Counted from the first letter of the stretch, positions 46,989-56,125 are shown. The stretch is DNA of 64,000 nt from PoT sp049331405 (GCF_049331405.1 NZ_CP186274.1:3162001-3226000); one strand, 5' to 3'. Made by a program: numbers and translations. Notes: generated by a model not told the origin, from the sequence alone.

Positions 46989-48359
46989 ATGAATCAGAAG
47001 ACCTGGCAGATGACTCGACGTTCGGTCCTGCGCGGCCTGGGCACGGCGATCGCACTCCCCTGGCTCGAGGCGATGACGCCCGCCGCCGAAATCGCCGCGA
47101 CCGGCGCCACTGCCGGCGCGGGCCCGGCGACGGCCCCGCTCCGGATGGCCTTCTTCTACGTCCCCAACGGCGTCCACATGGCCGACTGGGTGCCAAAGCA
47201 GGTGGGGAGCGACTTCGAGCTCCCGCACATCCTCGAGCCCCTGGCCAACGTCAAGGACTCGTTGACGATCGTGACCGGCCTGGCCCAGCAGAACGCGTTC
47301 GACCTCGGCGACGGGGCCGGCGACCACGCCCGATCGCTGGCGACCTTCCTCACCGGCTGCCACCCGTTGAAGACCGACGGCGCCGACCTGCGGGCGGGGG
47401 TCTCGGTCGACCAGGTCGCGGCCGCGAAGATCGGCCGGCAGACGAGGTTCGCGTCGCTCGAACTCGGCTGCGATCGCGGGGCCCAGTCGGGCAACTGCGA
47501 CTCTGGGTATAGCTGCGCCTACTCGTCGAACATCTCCTGGCGGTCCGAATCGACGCCGATGGCCAAGGAGGTCAACCCTCGCCTCGTCTTCGACCGGCTC
47601 TTCGCCAGCAGGGTCGTCGGCGAGTCGGCCTCGGCCAGGGCCAAGCGCGAGCTCTACAAGAAGAGCATCCTCGACTACGTCGCCGAGGACGCCACCACGC
47701 TCAAGTCGCGCCTGGGCGTCAACGACCAGCGCAAGGTTGAGGAGTACCTCACGGGCATCCGCGAGCTGGAAGTCCGCCTGGCCAAGGTCGACTCGGGCGC
47801 GGGGGCTGAGTCGAGCCTCTCCGACGTCTCCCGGCCCAAGGGGATCCCGCAGAGCTACGAGGAGCACATCCGCCTGATGTTCGACCTCCTGGTGCTCGCC
47901 TTCCAGGGGGACGTGACCCGGATCAGCTCATTCATGTATGCCAATGAAGGCAGCACCAAGAGCTATGCGTTCATCGGCGTCCCCGAGGGGCACCACGACC
48001 TCTCGCACCACGGCGGCGACGCGCAGAAGCACGAGAAGATCAAGAAGATCAACCGCTTCCACATGACCCAGTTCGCCTACTTCCTCGAGAAGCTGAAGGC
48101 GATCAAGGAAGGGGATGCGACGCTGCTCGACCGCTCGATGATCGTCTACGGCAGTGGGATCAGCGACGGCGATCGCCACAACCACGACGATCTGCCGGTC
48201 CTCCTGCTCGGCAAGGGGGGAGGCTCGATCCGGTCCAACCGCCACCTCAAGCTCGACAAGTCGACGCCGATGAACAACCTCTATCTGTCAATGCTCGATC
48301 GGGTCGGGGTCTCGGTCGACCGCCTCGGCGACAGCACGGGGAAGCTCGACCTCTCCTGA
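46989..48359 (+). CDS. DUF1552 protein with Tat signal
   Basis: 456 residues, exported by Tat: TRRSVLRGLGTAIALPWLEAM at the N-terminus. Diagnostic DUF1552 features are MAFFYVPNGVHMADWVP, GLAQQNAF, DHARSLATFLTG, SVDQVAA and, toward the end, GSGISDGDRHNHDDLPVLLLGKGGG. The fold is sulfatase/alkaline-phosphatase-like by family knowledge. The gene starts 4 bp after the DUF1592 stop, the standard planctomycete pair, so the two are almost surely made together. Substrate unknown. Confidence 0.93.
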   Translation: MNQKTWQMTRRSVLRGLGTAIALPWLEAMTPAAEIAATGATAGAGPATAPLRMAFFYVPNGVHMADWVPKQVGSDFELPHILEPLANVKDSLTIVTGLAQQNAFDLGDGAGDHARSLATFLTGCHPLKTDGADLRAGVSVDQVAAAKIGRQTRFASLELGCDRGAQSGNCDSGYSCAYSSNISWRSESTPMAKEVNPRLVFDRLFASRVVGESASARAKRELYKKSILDYVAEDATTLKSRLGVNDQRKVEEYLTGIRELEVRLAKVDSGAGAESSLSDVSRPKGIPQSYEEHIRLMFDLLVLAFQGDVTRISSFMYANEGSTKSYAFIGVPEGHHDLSHHGGDAQKHEKIKKINRFHMTQFAYFLEKLKAIKEGDATLLDRSMIVYGSGISDGDRHNHDDLPVLLLGKGGGSIRSNRHLKLDKSTPMNNLYLSMLDRVGVSVDRLGDSTGKLDLS

Positions 48360-48388
48360 TCGGAGGCCGAGCCTTTCGGATCCGGGGG

Positions 48389-48423
48389 CGAACTCGCGAC
48401 TTGCAGGTCAAGTCGCGAGTTCG
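48389..48423. terminator. Bidirectional terminator overlapping the permease stop codon
   Basis: CGAACTCGCGACTTG (48389-48403) and CAAGTCGCGAGTTCG (48409-48423) form a 15 bp perfect stem with a 5 nt loop. The right arm encodes the last residues (ELAT) of the gene at 48408-50243. It serves the DUF1552 gene and the permease gene. Confidence 0.75.
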
Positions 48424-50243
48424 TCGTCAGGCTTCGACTTCGCCGGGCCTGGCGGGGCCGGTGACGGGTAGTAGATGGGGGCCCTTCGAGGCCGGTCGAC
48501 GACCGAGTCGAACCGCTCGATGGCGCGGAAGGTCAGGGCGATCGCGGCGGCCGAGTAGAGGATCGTGCTCAGGAAGCAGACCAAGACGGCTTCGCCCGCC
48601 CGGTCCATCGTCCGGAAGCCCGGATTCATTCCCCCGAAGTACTGGGAAACGTCCTCGTACGAGAGGAGAGAATAGGCCTCGATGAGCGGCGTGACGCCGA
48701 CCGCGACCAGGATGGTGTCGGCCCGCAGGGGGATGCAGAGGAGCATATATCCCCCGTTGAGGAAGATGAGCAGGGCGATGGTGGCGACCAGGGCCCTGGA
48801 CGACTTCGCCGACCGGAGTGAGAAGTACGTCGCGAGCGCGTCGACGAAGCCGAGGAACGCGACCGTCTCGACCACGATGATGATGAGCCCGAGGGGATGG
48901 ATCGCGCCGCAGATCACGCCGAGGAGCCAGAGGAAGAGCATCAGGACGCCCGCCCATCGGACGCTCCAGATCGCCCCGAACATCTTGGCCCGGATGATCT
49001 CGAGGCCGGAGAGGGGCGTCGCGACCAGGCTGATCCAGGTGTCCTCCTCGCGTTCGCTCGTGAGGCTGCCGGACGCCGCGGAGGCGAGCGCGATGCACCA
49101 GAGCACGTAGATCGTCGTGCAGACCCCGCGGAGGTATCCGTTGAACTCGCTCCTGGCCGAAGTGGCGCCGCTACCTGCCCAGTAGAACTCGCGGAAGGCC
49201 GGGATCGCGAAGTAGTCGAACGTGAAGTAGAGGAGCGTGCCGAGTGATGCAAGGGCGACCAGGCCGCTCAGGATCTTGGTCAGCACGCTCGTCCTCGAGA
49301 CGTAACGCTCCTTCCAGATCATGGCGTCGTCGCCGCAAGGGGGCCGGCCGAAGAGCCTGCCGCGGCGGGTCAGGAATTTCAGTCGGCTCCTGGCCCCCTC
49401 GCCCTGGTTGCGATACACGGGGCGGAGGCGAAGGACCGCCAGGGTGAGGAAGAGGAGGCCGTAGGCGAACTGGAGCCCGCACATCCAGCCCACCTCGGTC
49501 AGGAATCCCGCCGTGCTGCCGAAGATCGACCTGCCGAGGCCCCCAGACAGGACATAGAATGGACTCGACGAGGCCACCCACTCGTTCACCGGCTTGATCC
49601 ACTCGTAGACCCGGCTCCAGAAGCCGCCGGCCGCCGGCATGATCCACTGGATCAGGCCCGGGGCGAAGAGCCAGAAGCCCGCGAGCAGGTAGGCGAGCGA
49701 GATCGCCTCGCGCGGGCGCCTGGCATGCACCGAGATCAGGATCGAGAGCGTCGCCAGGAAGAACACGGTGGTCAGGCTCGCGACCAGGCTCGCCGCGATG
49801 TGGATCGGCTCGACCCCGCCGAAGAGGCTGATCAGGCTGAGGACCGGGATGCCGATGAGGATCAGGACGCCGAGTTGGAGGAGCTTCGACGCGAGCTTCC
49901 CGACGATGATCTCGAAGCTGGAGAGGCTGCTGGCGAGCAGGTAGTGCAACGTCTTGCGCTGCTTCTCGTCGGCGATCACGCCGGCGACGAGGGCCGGGGT
50001 CATCAGCAGGATGGTGACCGACTGGACCGCGAGGAATGTCGAGAAGAGGACGCCGCCGATCCGGGCGAGCTCCTGATGCGAATACTCGTCGGCCGCGGTT
50101 CGATTATAATAGGTGAAGTTGCTAGGGCCCGTTTGCCAGATGAAATAGAGCAGGATCAGGCCATACACGAATCGGATGACATAATTTCGACGACGCCGGG
50201 CCGCCGTGAGCAACTCGACGCTAAAGACGGGACCTAACACCAT
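48408..50243 (-). CDS. Double ABC-2 type permease, paralogue of 29963-31879
   Basis: 611 residues, about 12 transmembrane helices. The two halves each carry the ABC-2 coupling motif: GVIADEKQRKTLHYLLASSLSSFEIIVGKL and SLTSEREEDTWISLVATPLSGLEIIRAK. The N-terminus GPVFSVELLTAARRRRNYVIRF matches the other copy. AAAGGGAG lies just before the ATG. As with the paralogue, no ATPase gene is adjacent. Related fused permeases in Bacteroidetes serve gliding or ABC export, but a role here is open. Confidence 0.88.
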   Translation of the reverse strand: MVLGPVFSVELLTAARRRRNYVIRFVYGLILLYFIWQTGPSNFTYYNRTAADEYSHQELARIGGVLFSTFLAVQSVTILLMTPALVAGVIADEKQRKTLHYLLASSLSSFEIIVGKLASKLLQLGVLILIGIPVLSLISLFGGVEPIHIAASLVASLTTVFFLATLSILISVHARRPREAISLAYLLAGFWLFAPGLIQWIMPAAGGFWSRVYEWIKPVNEWVASSSPFYVLSGGLGRSIFGSTAGFLTEVGWMCGLQFAYGLLFLTLAVLRLRPVYRNQGEGARSRLKFLTRRGRLFGRPPCGDDAMIWKERYVSRTSVLTKILSGLVALASLGTLLYFTFDYFAIPAFREFYWAGSGATSARSEFNGYLRGVCTTIYVLWCIALASAASGSLTSEREEDTWISLVATPLSGLEIIRAKMFGAIWSVRWAGVLMLFLWLLGVICGAIHPLGLIIIVVETVAFLGFVDALATYFSLRSAKSSRALVATIALLIFLNGGYMLLCIPLRADTILVAVGVTPLIEAYSLLSYEDVSQYFGGMNPGFRTMDRAGEAVLVCFLSTILYSAAAIALTFRAIERFDSVVDRPRRAPIYYPSPAPPGPAKSKPDDELAT

Positions 50244-50518
50244 GGAGTCTCCCTTTAGCTTTGCCGTTTCCTGCGGGCTTCCCGGGACGTCGACGCCGAA
50301 TCCATCTCTGGATACCTGTGCAAGCAGGGGATTTCCGTGCCTCCTCGGAAGACTTTTGCCCTTTCCGTGAGCTCTTCGACCCCGGAATGTTATCAGGTCG
50401 AGCGTCGAACGGGAGTGGATTCGTTCGAGTCCCGCGGGGATTCGCTCGAGCAGGTCCTTTCGCCGAAAATCCTCCGGCCCTTCGACTTTTTCCCGCCTTC
50501 CGACCTTCGACGAGGTGA

Positions 50519-51190
50519 ATGATGACCCCCGTTCCGAAACCCCAGCATGTCGTCCTCTTCGGGAGGCCCGGGAGCGGTAAGAGCAGCATCGCCGAACGCC
50601 TGAGCCAGGATCACGGCTTCTTCCTCGTCCGCACGGGGGAGCTCCTCCGCGAGGCCGTCCGGCGCGGAGACGCCCTCGGCAAGCAGGTCGAGGCCACGCT
50701 CAAGACGGGCCAGCTCGTCTCCGACGCGATGATCGCCGACCTCCTCAGGCAGAGCCTCCAGGCGCCCAAGGAGCGGTTGCTCCTCTTCGACGGCTTCCCC
50801 AGGACCCTGGGTCAGACCGGTATGCTCGCCGAGTTCGAGAAGGCCCTCGATTTCAAGGTCGACTGCTACCTCGACATCGCCGTCAGCCACGAGGCGGCCG
50901 TCGCACGGATGAGCGGCCGGCGCGTGTGCCCGACCTGCGGCGCGACCTATCACCTCATGAACCACCCGCCGAAGGTCGCGAACGTCTGCGACGTCGACGG
51001 GGCCAAGCTCGAACAGAGGCGCGACGACTCGGTCGAGGTCATCGAGGTCCGCCAGCGGATCTACGAGGAGAACGCCGGGCCGATCCTGGCCTTCTACCGG
51101 GCCCATCACCCCGACCTCTTCCGGGTCGTCGATGGCGAGCAGTCATTCGATGAGGTCTACGCCGAGACCTGCCGGACCCTGGGTCGCTAA
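50519..51190 (+). CDS. adk: Adenylate kinase, zinc-LID type
   Basis: 223 residues; interconverts ATP, AMP and ADP. P-loop GRPGSGKSS, AMP-binding RTGELLR, DGFPRTLGQ, and a LID with CPTCGATYH then NVCDVDGAKLEQRRDDS, where three Cys and an Asp can bind zinc. Length is normal. Two ATGs three bases apart (50519, 50522) begin the gene; GAGG sits six bases before the second, so the second may be used. Chromosomal adk is often in the ribosomal protein cluster; this isolated copy could be an extra adenylate-kinase-like enzyme. Confidence 0.9.
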   Translation: MMTPVPKPQHVVLFGRPGSGKSSIAERLSQDHGFFLVRTGELLREAVRRGDALGKQVEATLKTGQLVSDAMIADLLRQSLQAPKERLLLFDGFPRTLGQTGMLAEFEKALDFKVDCYLDIAVSHEAAVARMSGRRVCPTCGATYHLMNHPPKVANVCDVDGAKLEQRRDDSVEVIEVRQRIYEENAGPILAFYRAHHPDLFRVVDGEQSFDEVYAETCRTLGR

Positions 51191-51215
51191 ACCTGGTCGG
51201 GCAATGGTCACTGTT

Positions 51216-51260
51216 CGCGTGCTCGGGCCTTCACGAGGACCCGGAAGGCCCGAGCACGCG
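51216..51260. terminator. 16 bp stem terminator overlapping the end of the gspE-like gene
   Basis: CGCGTGCTCGGGCCTT (51216-51231) pairs perfectly with AAGGCCCGAGCACGCG (51245-51260). The right arm encodes part of the last residues (RVLGPSG) of the GspE-like protein. It stops transcripts from both adk and gspE. Confidence 0.7.
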
Positions 51261-52439
51261 ACGGACCTCGGCGGGCGACGTCGTCCCGGCTTCCACGGCG
51301 AGACGGGCTCGCTCCCAGAGCGAGGTCATCCCCCCCTTGACGGCGGCCCGTTCCAGTTGAGCCACATCTTCGCGGGCGATGATGGCCTGACCCAGCTCTC
51401 CGCGGTCGGGTAGGAGCAGCTCGGCGAGGATCGCCCGGCCTCGATAGCCGGTCGAGACGCACTCCGGGCAGCCCGTCGGCACGTAGGCCCGCTCGACCGC
51501 CAGGCCCAGGAATGCGGCGGGATCTTCGGTCGGCGTCGCGCAGGTGCAGAGCCTCCGAACCAGCCGCTGGCAGACGATGGCGAGGATCCCGCTCCGGAGT
51601 AAATACGGCTCAATCCCCATGTCGACGAGCCGCCCCACGACCCCCGAGGCGCTACCGGCGTGGTACGTGGTGAGGACGAGATGCCCGGTCAAGGACGCCT
51701 GGAAGGCGATCTCCGCCGTGGCCGGATCTCGGATCTCGCCGACCGTGATGACCTCGGGGTCCTGCCTCAGGATCGACCTGAGCCCGACCTCGAGCGTGAA
51801 GCCGGCCGCGGCGTTGACCTGGGATTGCGAGACCCCCGGCACGGGGACCTCGATCGGGTCCTCCAGGGTCGTCAGGCTGCGCTGGCCCTTGGAGGTCTCG
51901 ACGAGTTCCCGGAGGCAGGCGTAGATCGTCGTCGTCTTGCCGCTCCCGGCCGGTCCGCTCAGGACGATCGCCCCCGACGTGTTCTGCAGGAGCTCGCGAA
52001 GGCGGTCGCGGATCTCGTCGGGCAGGCCGAGGTCGTCCAGCCGGAGGAATCGCCCCGAGGCCGCGAAGAGGCGGACGACGGCCTTCTCGCCGTAGAGGGT
52101 CGGGAAGGTGCTCAGCCGCATCTCGACCTCGCCCGAGGCCACGCGGAGCCGGCCTTCCTGCGGGACATCCGTGCGATAGGTGAGCAGCTCGGCCAGGACC
52201 TTCAATCTGGCGACGACGTTCGGAGCCACCCCCACCGGGAGCAACGCGGCCGGTTGGAGCACGCCGTCGATCCGCCAGGAGAGCGCGAGCCCCTCAGCCG
52301 TGGGCAGCCAGTGGATGTCGCTGGCCCCCAGCGTACGTGCCTCGGCGAGCACGAGGTCGACGGCTTCCAGGGCGTAAGTGGGGCGGCCGGGCGACTTCGA
52401 GGCAAGCTCTTTCGCGAACGCTTCCGCTCGGGACGTCAT
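51231..52439 (-). CDS. GspE/PilB-type secretion ATPase, short form
   Basis: 402-residue assembly ATPase. It lacks the long N-terminal GspE domain and starts near the N2 domain (LVLAEARTLGASDIHWLP, a Sxx-D-I-H motif). Motifs: arginine-rich R-D-G region (LSWRIDGVLQP), Walker A GPAGSGKTT, Asp box TLEDPIE, Walker B VITVGEIRDPATAEIAF, His box TGHLVLTTYHAG, and zinc-binding Cys pairs CTC and CPEC with RGR. It should power pseudopilus extension for the operon at 54252-61017, which has no ATPase of its own. The ThDP enzyme gene lies between, in the opposite direction. ATG 52439 has AAGGA upstream. Confidence 0.9.
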   Translation of the reverse strand: MTSRAEAFAKELASKSPGRPTYALEAVDLVLAEARTLGASDIHWLPTAEGLALSWRIDGVLQPAALLPVGVAPNVVARLKVLAELLTYRTDVPQEGRLRVASGEVEMRLSTFPTLYGEKAVVRLFAASGRFLRLDDLGLPDEIRDRLRELLQNTSGAIVLSGPAGSGKTTTIYACLRELVETSKGQRSLTTLEDPIEVPVPGVSQSQVNAAAGFTLEVGLRSILRQDPEVITVGEIRDPATAEIAFQASLTGHLVLTTYHAGSASGVVGRLVDMGIEPYLLRSGILAIVCQRLVRRLCTCATPTEDPAAFLGLAVERAYVPTGCPECVSTGYRGRAILAELLLPDRGELGQAIIAREDVAQLERAAVKGGMTSLWERARLAVEAGTTSPAEVRRVLGPSGSS

Positions 52440-52612
52440 CGGTTGGGGTCCTTGCCGGGGGACTGGCGGAAAGCGGGGGCTCGACGGTGTTGGGCCGCGA
52501 CCCTCGGCGCGTCCTTCGACCATGGTAACCGTTCGGGTAGACTCGAGGCCAATCCGCCCGCCCAGGATGCGCGGATGCAACCCAGGTCTAACCCGCGAGG
52601 GAGTCCGCCAGC

Positions 52613-54190
52613 GTGGCCAACGGCGCCGATCTGCTCATACGTGCCCTCTCAGAGAATGGGGTCCGCCACGTCTTCGGGATGCCCGGTTCGCACTCGACGG
52701 CGATCTACGACGCACTCGCCCGGGACGGCTCGATCGCCACGATCCTGATCCGCAATGAGCAGGCCGGCGCCTTCGCGGCCGACGGTTACGCCCGCGTCAC
52801 CGGCCGCCCCGGCCTGATCTGCACCACGGCCGGTCCTGGTGCCACGAACGCACTGACCGGCGTCGCCGAGGCGTATGCCGATTCCGTCCCCATGATGCTC
52901 ATCGCCGGCCAGGTCAATTCGGATCGGATCGACCTCGAATGCGGCGCCTATCACGAGATTGACCTCGACGCGATCTTCCGCCCGGCCACCAAGTGGTGCG
53001 TGACCGCCCGAACCGCCGAGGAGATCCCCAAACTGGTCGAGGCCGCGTTCGGCGCGATGCGTTCGGGACGCCCCCGACCAACCGCCCTCTTCCTGCCGCA
53101 AGACCTTTTACGCCTCGAATCGAACCCAAACACCGTCTCGGCGGCGGAGCCGTCTCCGGCACAAGGCGCCTCCTCCGAAGAGATCGATGCGGCGGTGGAA
53201 CTCCTGACGCGAGCCAAAAGGCCAATCATCCTGGCTGGCGGTGGCGCGACCTGGGGAGGGGCCGAAGCGGAAATCCTCGCCATATCCGGGCGTCTGCATG
53301 CTCCGATCATCACGTCAACCAATGGCAAGGGGGTCGTGGATGAGCGGGATCCGGCGTCGTTCGGCCATGCTCGCTCGGTCAGGGCCAAGCTGGCGCTGGC
53401 CGAGGCCGACGCGATGCTGGCGGTCGGTTGCAGATTCACCGAAGTCTTGACGGAGCAACAGCGGATGAGGGTTCCCGAGGCCCTCGTGCAGATCGACGTC
53501 GACGCCGGCCAGGTCGGCATGAACTACCCGGCGGCCGTCGGGATCGTCGCCGATGCCAGGCTCGCGCTCCGGGCGCTCCTTGAACGGCTTCCCGAAGGCG
53601 GCGACGATGGTTGGTCGGATCTGAGTGAATCGATCCGGGCCGCGAGGCCGAAGCACCCGGAGTGGCTCATCGAGACGCTCCGCGAGGCCTTACCCGAGGA
53701 AACCCCGCTCTTCACCGACGCCTGCGAGATGGGCTACCGGCTCCAGACCGACTGGCCATCGTACGGGCCGCGGCGGTTCTTCTACCCGTCGAACTACATC
53801 ACCCTCGGCTGGGGCTTCCCGGCCGCCCTGGGGGCTGCCGTGGCCCTCGAGGGGAAACCGGTCGTGGCCGTCTGCGGCGACGGCGGCTTCCTCATGGCGG
53901 CCCAGGAACTCGCGACCGCCGCCCGCTATGGCCTCCGCCTGATCACGATCGTCCACAACGACTCGACATACGGGGCCATCAAGAACCTGCAACGACGCAA
54001 CCACGAGGGGCGATACTTCGACGTCGAGTTGAATAACCCCGACCTCGTCGCGCTCGCCGGGGCCTTTGGTGTCCCAGGAATCACCGTGGGGGATGTCGCC
54101 GCCCTGCGATCGGCCGTCGCCGAGGCGCTCGATCGCGACGGCCCGAGCCTCATCGAGGTCCCCGACCGGTGGAGGAACCTCCGCGTCTGA
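52613..54190 (+). CDS. ThDP-dependent enzyme, acetolactate synthase large-subunit-like
   Basis: 525 residues from a GTG start after GGGAG. The three ThDP-enzyme domains are visible: N-terminal PYR domain with catalytic Glu in RNEQAGAFAADGYAR and GPGATN; a central domain (RPIILAGGGATWGGAEAE); and the C-terminal PP domain with the ThDP motif GDGGFLMAAQELATAARYG to NDSTYG. It decarboxylates a 2-keto acid and may join the product to an acceptor. No regulatory small subunit (IlvN/IlvH) is nearby, so a biosynthetic acetolactate role is not assured; benzoylformate-decarboxylase-like use is possible. Confidence 0.88.
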   Translation: MANGADLLIRALSENGVRHVFGMPGSHSTAIYDALARDGSIATILIRNEQAGAFAADGYARVTGRPGLICTTAGPGATNALTGVAEAYADSVPMMLIAGQVNSDRIDLECGAYHEIDLDAIFRPATKWCVTARTAEEIPKLVEAAFGAMRSGRPRPTALFLPQDLLRLESNPNTVSAAEPSPAQGASSEEIDAAVELLTRAKRPIILAGGGATWGGAEAEILAISGRLHAPIITSTNGKGVVDERDPASFGHARSVRAKLALAEADAMLAVGCRFTEVLTEQQRMRVPEALVQIDVDAGQVGMNYPAAVGIVADARLALRALLERLPEGGDDGWSDLSESIRAARPKHPEWLIETLREALPEETPLFTDACEMGYRLQTDWPSYGPRRFFYPSNYITLGWGFPAALGAAVALEGKPVVAVCGDGGFLMAAQELATAARYGLRLITIVHNDSTYGAIKNLQRRNHEGRYFDVELNNPDLVALAGAFGVPGITVGDVAALRSAVAEALDRDGPSLIEVPDRWRNLRV

Positions 54191-54212
54191 GGGGCGCCCC
54201 TCGGACGCGGAG
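54179..54212. terminator. Hairpin overlapping the ThDP-enzyme stop codon
   Basis: CTCCGCGTC (54179-54187) pairs with GACGCGGAG (54204-54212), and GAGGGG with CCCCTC inside. The stop codon lies in the stem. No T-tract. Confidence 0.5.
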
Positions 54213-54251
54213 TCCGATCCTGTCATCCGCAACGATCGAGGATACCTGGGA

Positions 54252-55157
54252 TCAATATGTGTCGTCGCTGATCATCTGGCCGTCGGCGCGATTGCCGAGG
54301 TAGTGGAAGATCGGCATCGAGATCGACGACTTGATGAATCGGACCGAGCCGTCACCGAAGGCGAAATTGGCCCCGCCGGGATGGCTGCTGCCGAAGCCGC
54401 CGATGGCCACCGCGGGGGGAGCCGCTTCCGGATCTGTGGGGTCATCGGGGCCGCCGGGAGGTAGCGGGGCGGCCGGCGGGGTGGCGAGGCCGAGCGAGGC
54501 GCGGCTGTAGCTCGGCGGCGTGCTCGTGTTGCGGAGCGTGCTGCCGGTGCCCGAGAGCCAGCCGAGGTCGGAGGGCATCTGGGCCTTCTCGCTCAGGAAG
54601 ATGGTGCTCGAGCTGCCGTCGGGGATCTCGTCGTGGCTGGTGCTGCTGTTGAGGAAGAAGACCCCGTTGTTGTCGTTCGCGATCGGGGCCTCGACGTCGT
54701 TGTAGCAGGCCGCGTAGTTGTTGACGCCGCCGCCCCCGGCGACTCGCCCTCGGCCGCTGTCGGACGGGCACATGAAGGTCGTGATGATCATCGACCCCGC
54801 CGTGGAATTCTCGGTCGCGTAGGCCCCCACCTTGAAATTGAGGTTGTTGTAGATGTTCTTGCGCTCGATGTAGGGCAGTATGCGGGCGGCCCACGAGATG
54901 TGATAGCCCTTTGGGGCGTTGACGATGGGGCTCTTGGCGTCGACCACGCCCGGGGGCAGGACCTCGTTGGCCGACTCGTAGTTCTGCAGCGCGATGTTCA
55001 ACTGCATCAGGTTGTTGACGCACTGGGCGCGCCTGGCGGCCTCTCGGGCCGCCTGCACGGCCGGGAGGAGCAGGGCGATCAGGACGGCGATGATGGCTAT
55101 GACGACGAGAAGCTCGATCAGCGTGAACCCGGACGACTCGCTGCGTTTCCGAAACAT
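54252..55157 (-). CDS. DUF1559 prepilin-like protein, first copy
   Basis: 301 residues. Type IV prepilin N-terminus SSGFTLIELLVVIAIIAVLIALLLP, then the DUF1559 start AAREAARRAQCVNNLMQL, and the C-terminal H-X9-DG tag in SHPGGANFAFGDGSVRFI. It ends NRADGQMISDDTY, nearly the same as the second copy. The ATG at 55157 is preferred: GAGGAG lies seven bases upstream of it but directly abuts the ATG at 55163. A prepilin peptidase would cut after the Gly before FTLIE; no such peptidase is in the window. Last gene of the pseudopilus operon, so it may be the major subunit. Confidence 0.9.
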   Translation of the reverse strand: MFRKRSESSGFTLIELLVVIAIIAVLIALLLPAVQAAREAARRAQCVNNLMQLNIALQNYESANEVLPPGVVDAKSPIVNAPKGYHISWAARILPYIERKNIYNNLNFKVGAYATENSTAGSMIITTFMCPSDSGRGRVAGGGGVNNYAACYNDVEAPIANDNNGVFFLNSSTSHDEIPDGSSSTIFLSEKAQMPSDLGWLSGTGSTLRNTSTPPSYSRASLGLATPPAAPLPPGGPDDPTDPEAAPPAVAIGGFGSSHPGGANFAFGDGSVRFIKSSISMPIFHYLGNRADGQMISDDTY

Positions 55158-55222
55158 CGGCATTCTCCTCGATGACAGGATCTCTGGATCGTTCGCGTTG
55201 ATTTGATGTGGCTGTGCGGATT

Positions 55223-56125
55223 TCAGAATTCGCCGTCGCTGATCATCTCGCCGTCGGCGCGATTGGCCAGCCTGCGATAGACATCTCGCTGGACCGTCTC
55301 GGAGACGAATCGGACCGATCCGTCGCCGAAGCCGAAGTTGGCCCCGTGTTCGTGATGGCTGCCGAAGCCGCCCACGAGGTAAGGGTTCTTGGGGTCGGGA
55401 ATGAAGGGCGAGCCGTCGAGCGTGCGGCCGTCCGCGCCCCACATCTTTACTGGCGTCCTGGAATGGAGCAGGTCCCCCGAGTTGATCGGCGTCCCGGTGT
55501 TCCGCAAGGTCGCCCGCGTGCCCGAGACCCAGCCGAGGTCGAGATCGTTGCGCGGCTTCTCGCCGACGAAGATCGTCTGGCTCGTGCCGTCGGGGATCCC
55601 TTCGTATCGGAGCTTGCTATTGAGGAAGAAGACGCCGCTGTTCCCGGCGTCGATGGGGACCTCGACGTCGCTGTGAACGGCCGCGTAGCTGTTCTGCGCG
55701 ACCCTCGAAGGGCCCTGCGCCGGACCCGGGTCGGACGGACAACTCAGGATCGAGATAAACGTCGAGCGCACTTTCCAGTTCGCTGGCGAGTAGATGCTCG
55801 AACCCGTGTCGACGGAGCTCGCCAGCATCGACTGCTCCATGTAAGGGAGCAGCTGCACGGCCCAGCTCACGTGATAACCTTTGTCTTGGTTCGCGATCGG
55901 GCCGGACTCGTTGACCACGCCGGGCGGGAAGACCTGGAAGGTCTCCCCGTAGTTCTGGATGGCCAGCATGATCTGCTTGAGGTTGTTCTCGCACTGGGTG
56001 CGACGCGAGGCCTCGCGCGCCCCGAGGATCGCGGGCAGCAGGACGGAGAGGAAGATGCTGATGATGGCGAAGACCATCAGCACTTCCATGAGGGTGAAGC
56101 CGCGCGGGCCGGGTCGTCGCATCAT
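55223..56125 (-). CDS. DUF1559 prepilin-like protein, second copy
   Basis: 300 residues. Prepilin start RGFTLMEVLMVFAIISIFLSVLLP, DUF1559 AREASRRTQCENNLKQIMLAIQNY, H-X9-DG tag HEHGANFGFGDGSVRF, end NRADGEMISDGEF. Its start overlaps the stop of the K-like pseudopilin gene by 4 bp, which ties it to the operon. The other DUF1559 copy follows after a 65 bp gap. Most DUF1559 proteins in planctomycetes stand alone; two inside a Gsp operon is less usual. Confidence 0.92.
   Translation of the reverse strand: MMRRPGPRGFTLMEVLMVFAIISIFLSVLLPAILGAREASRRTQCENNLKQIMLAIQNYGETFQVFPPGVVNESGPIANQDKGYHVSWAVQLLPYMEQSMLASSVDTGSSIYSPANWKVRSTFISILSCPSDPGPAQGPSRVAQNSYAAVHSDVEVPIDAGNSGVFFLNSKLRYEGIPDGTSQTIFVGEKPRNDLDLGWVSGTRATLRNTGTPINSGDLLHSRTPVKMWGADGRTLDGSPFIPDPKNPYLVGGFGSHHEHGANFGFGDGSVRFVSETVQRDVYRRLANRADGEMISDGEF

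Noticed and set aside
52613..54190. Firm naming as IlvB/IlvG acetolactate synthase
   Set aside because: No small subunit or other branched-chain amino acid gene is near, and the family has many other activities.
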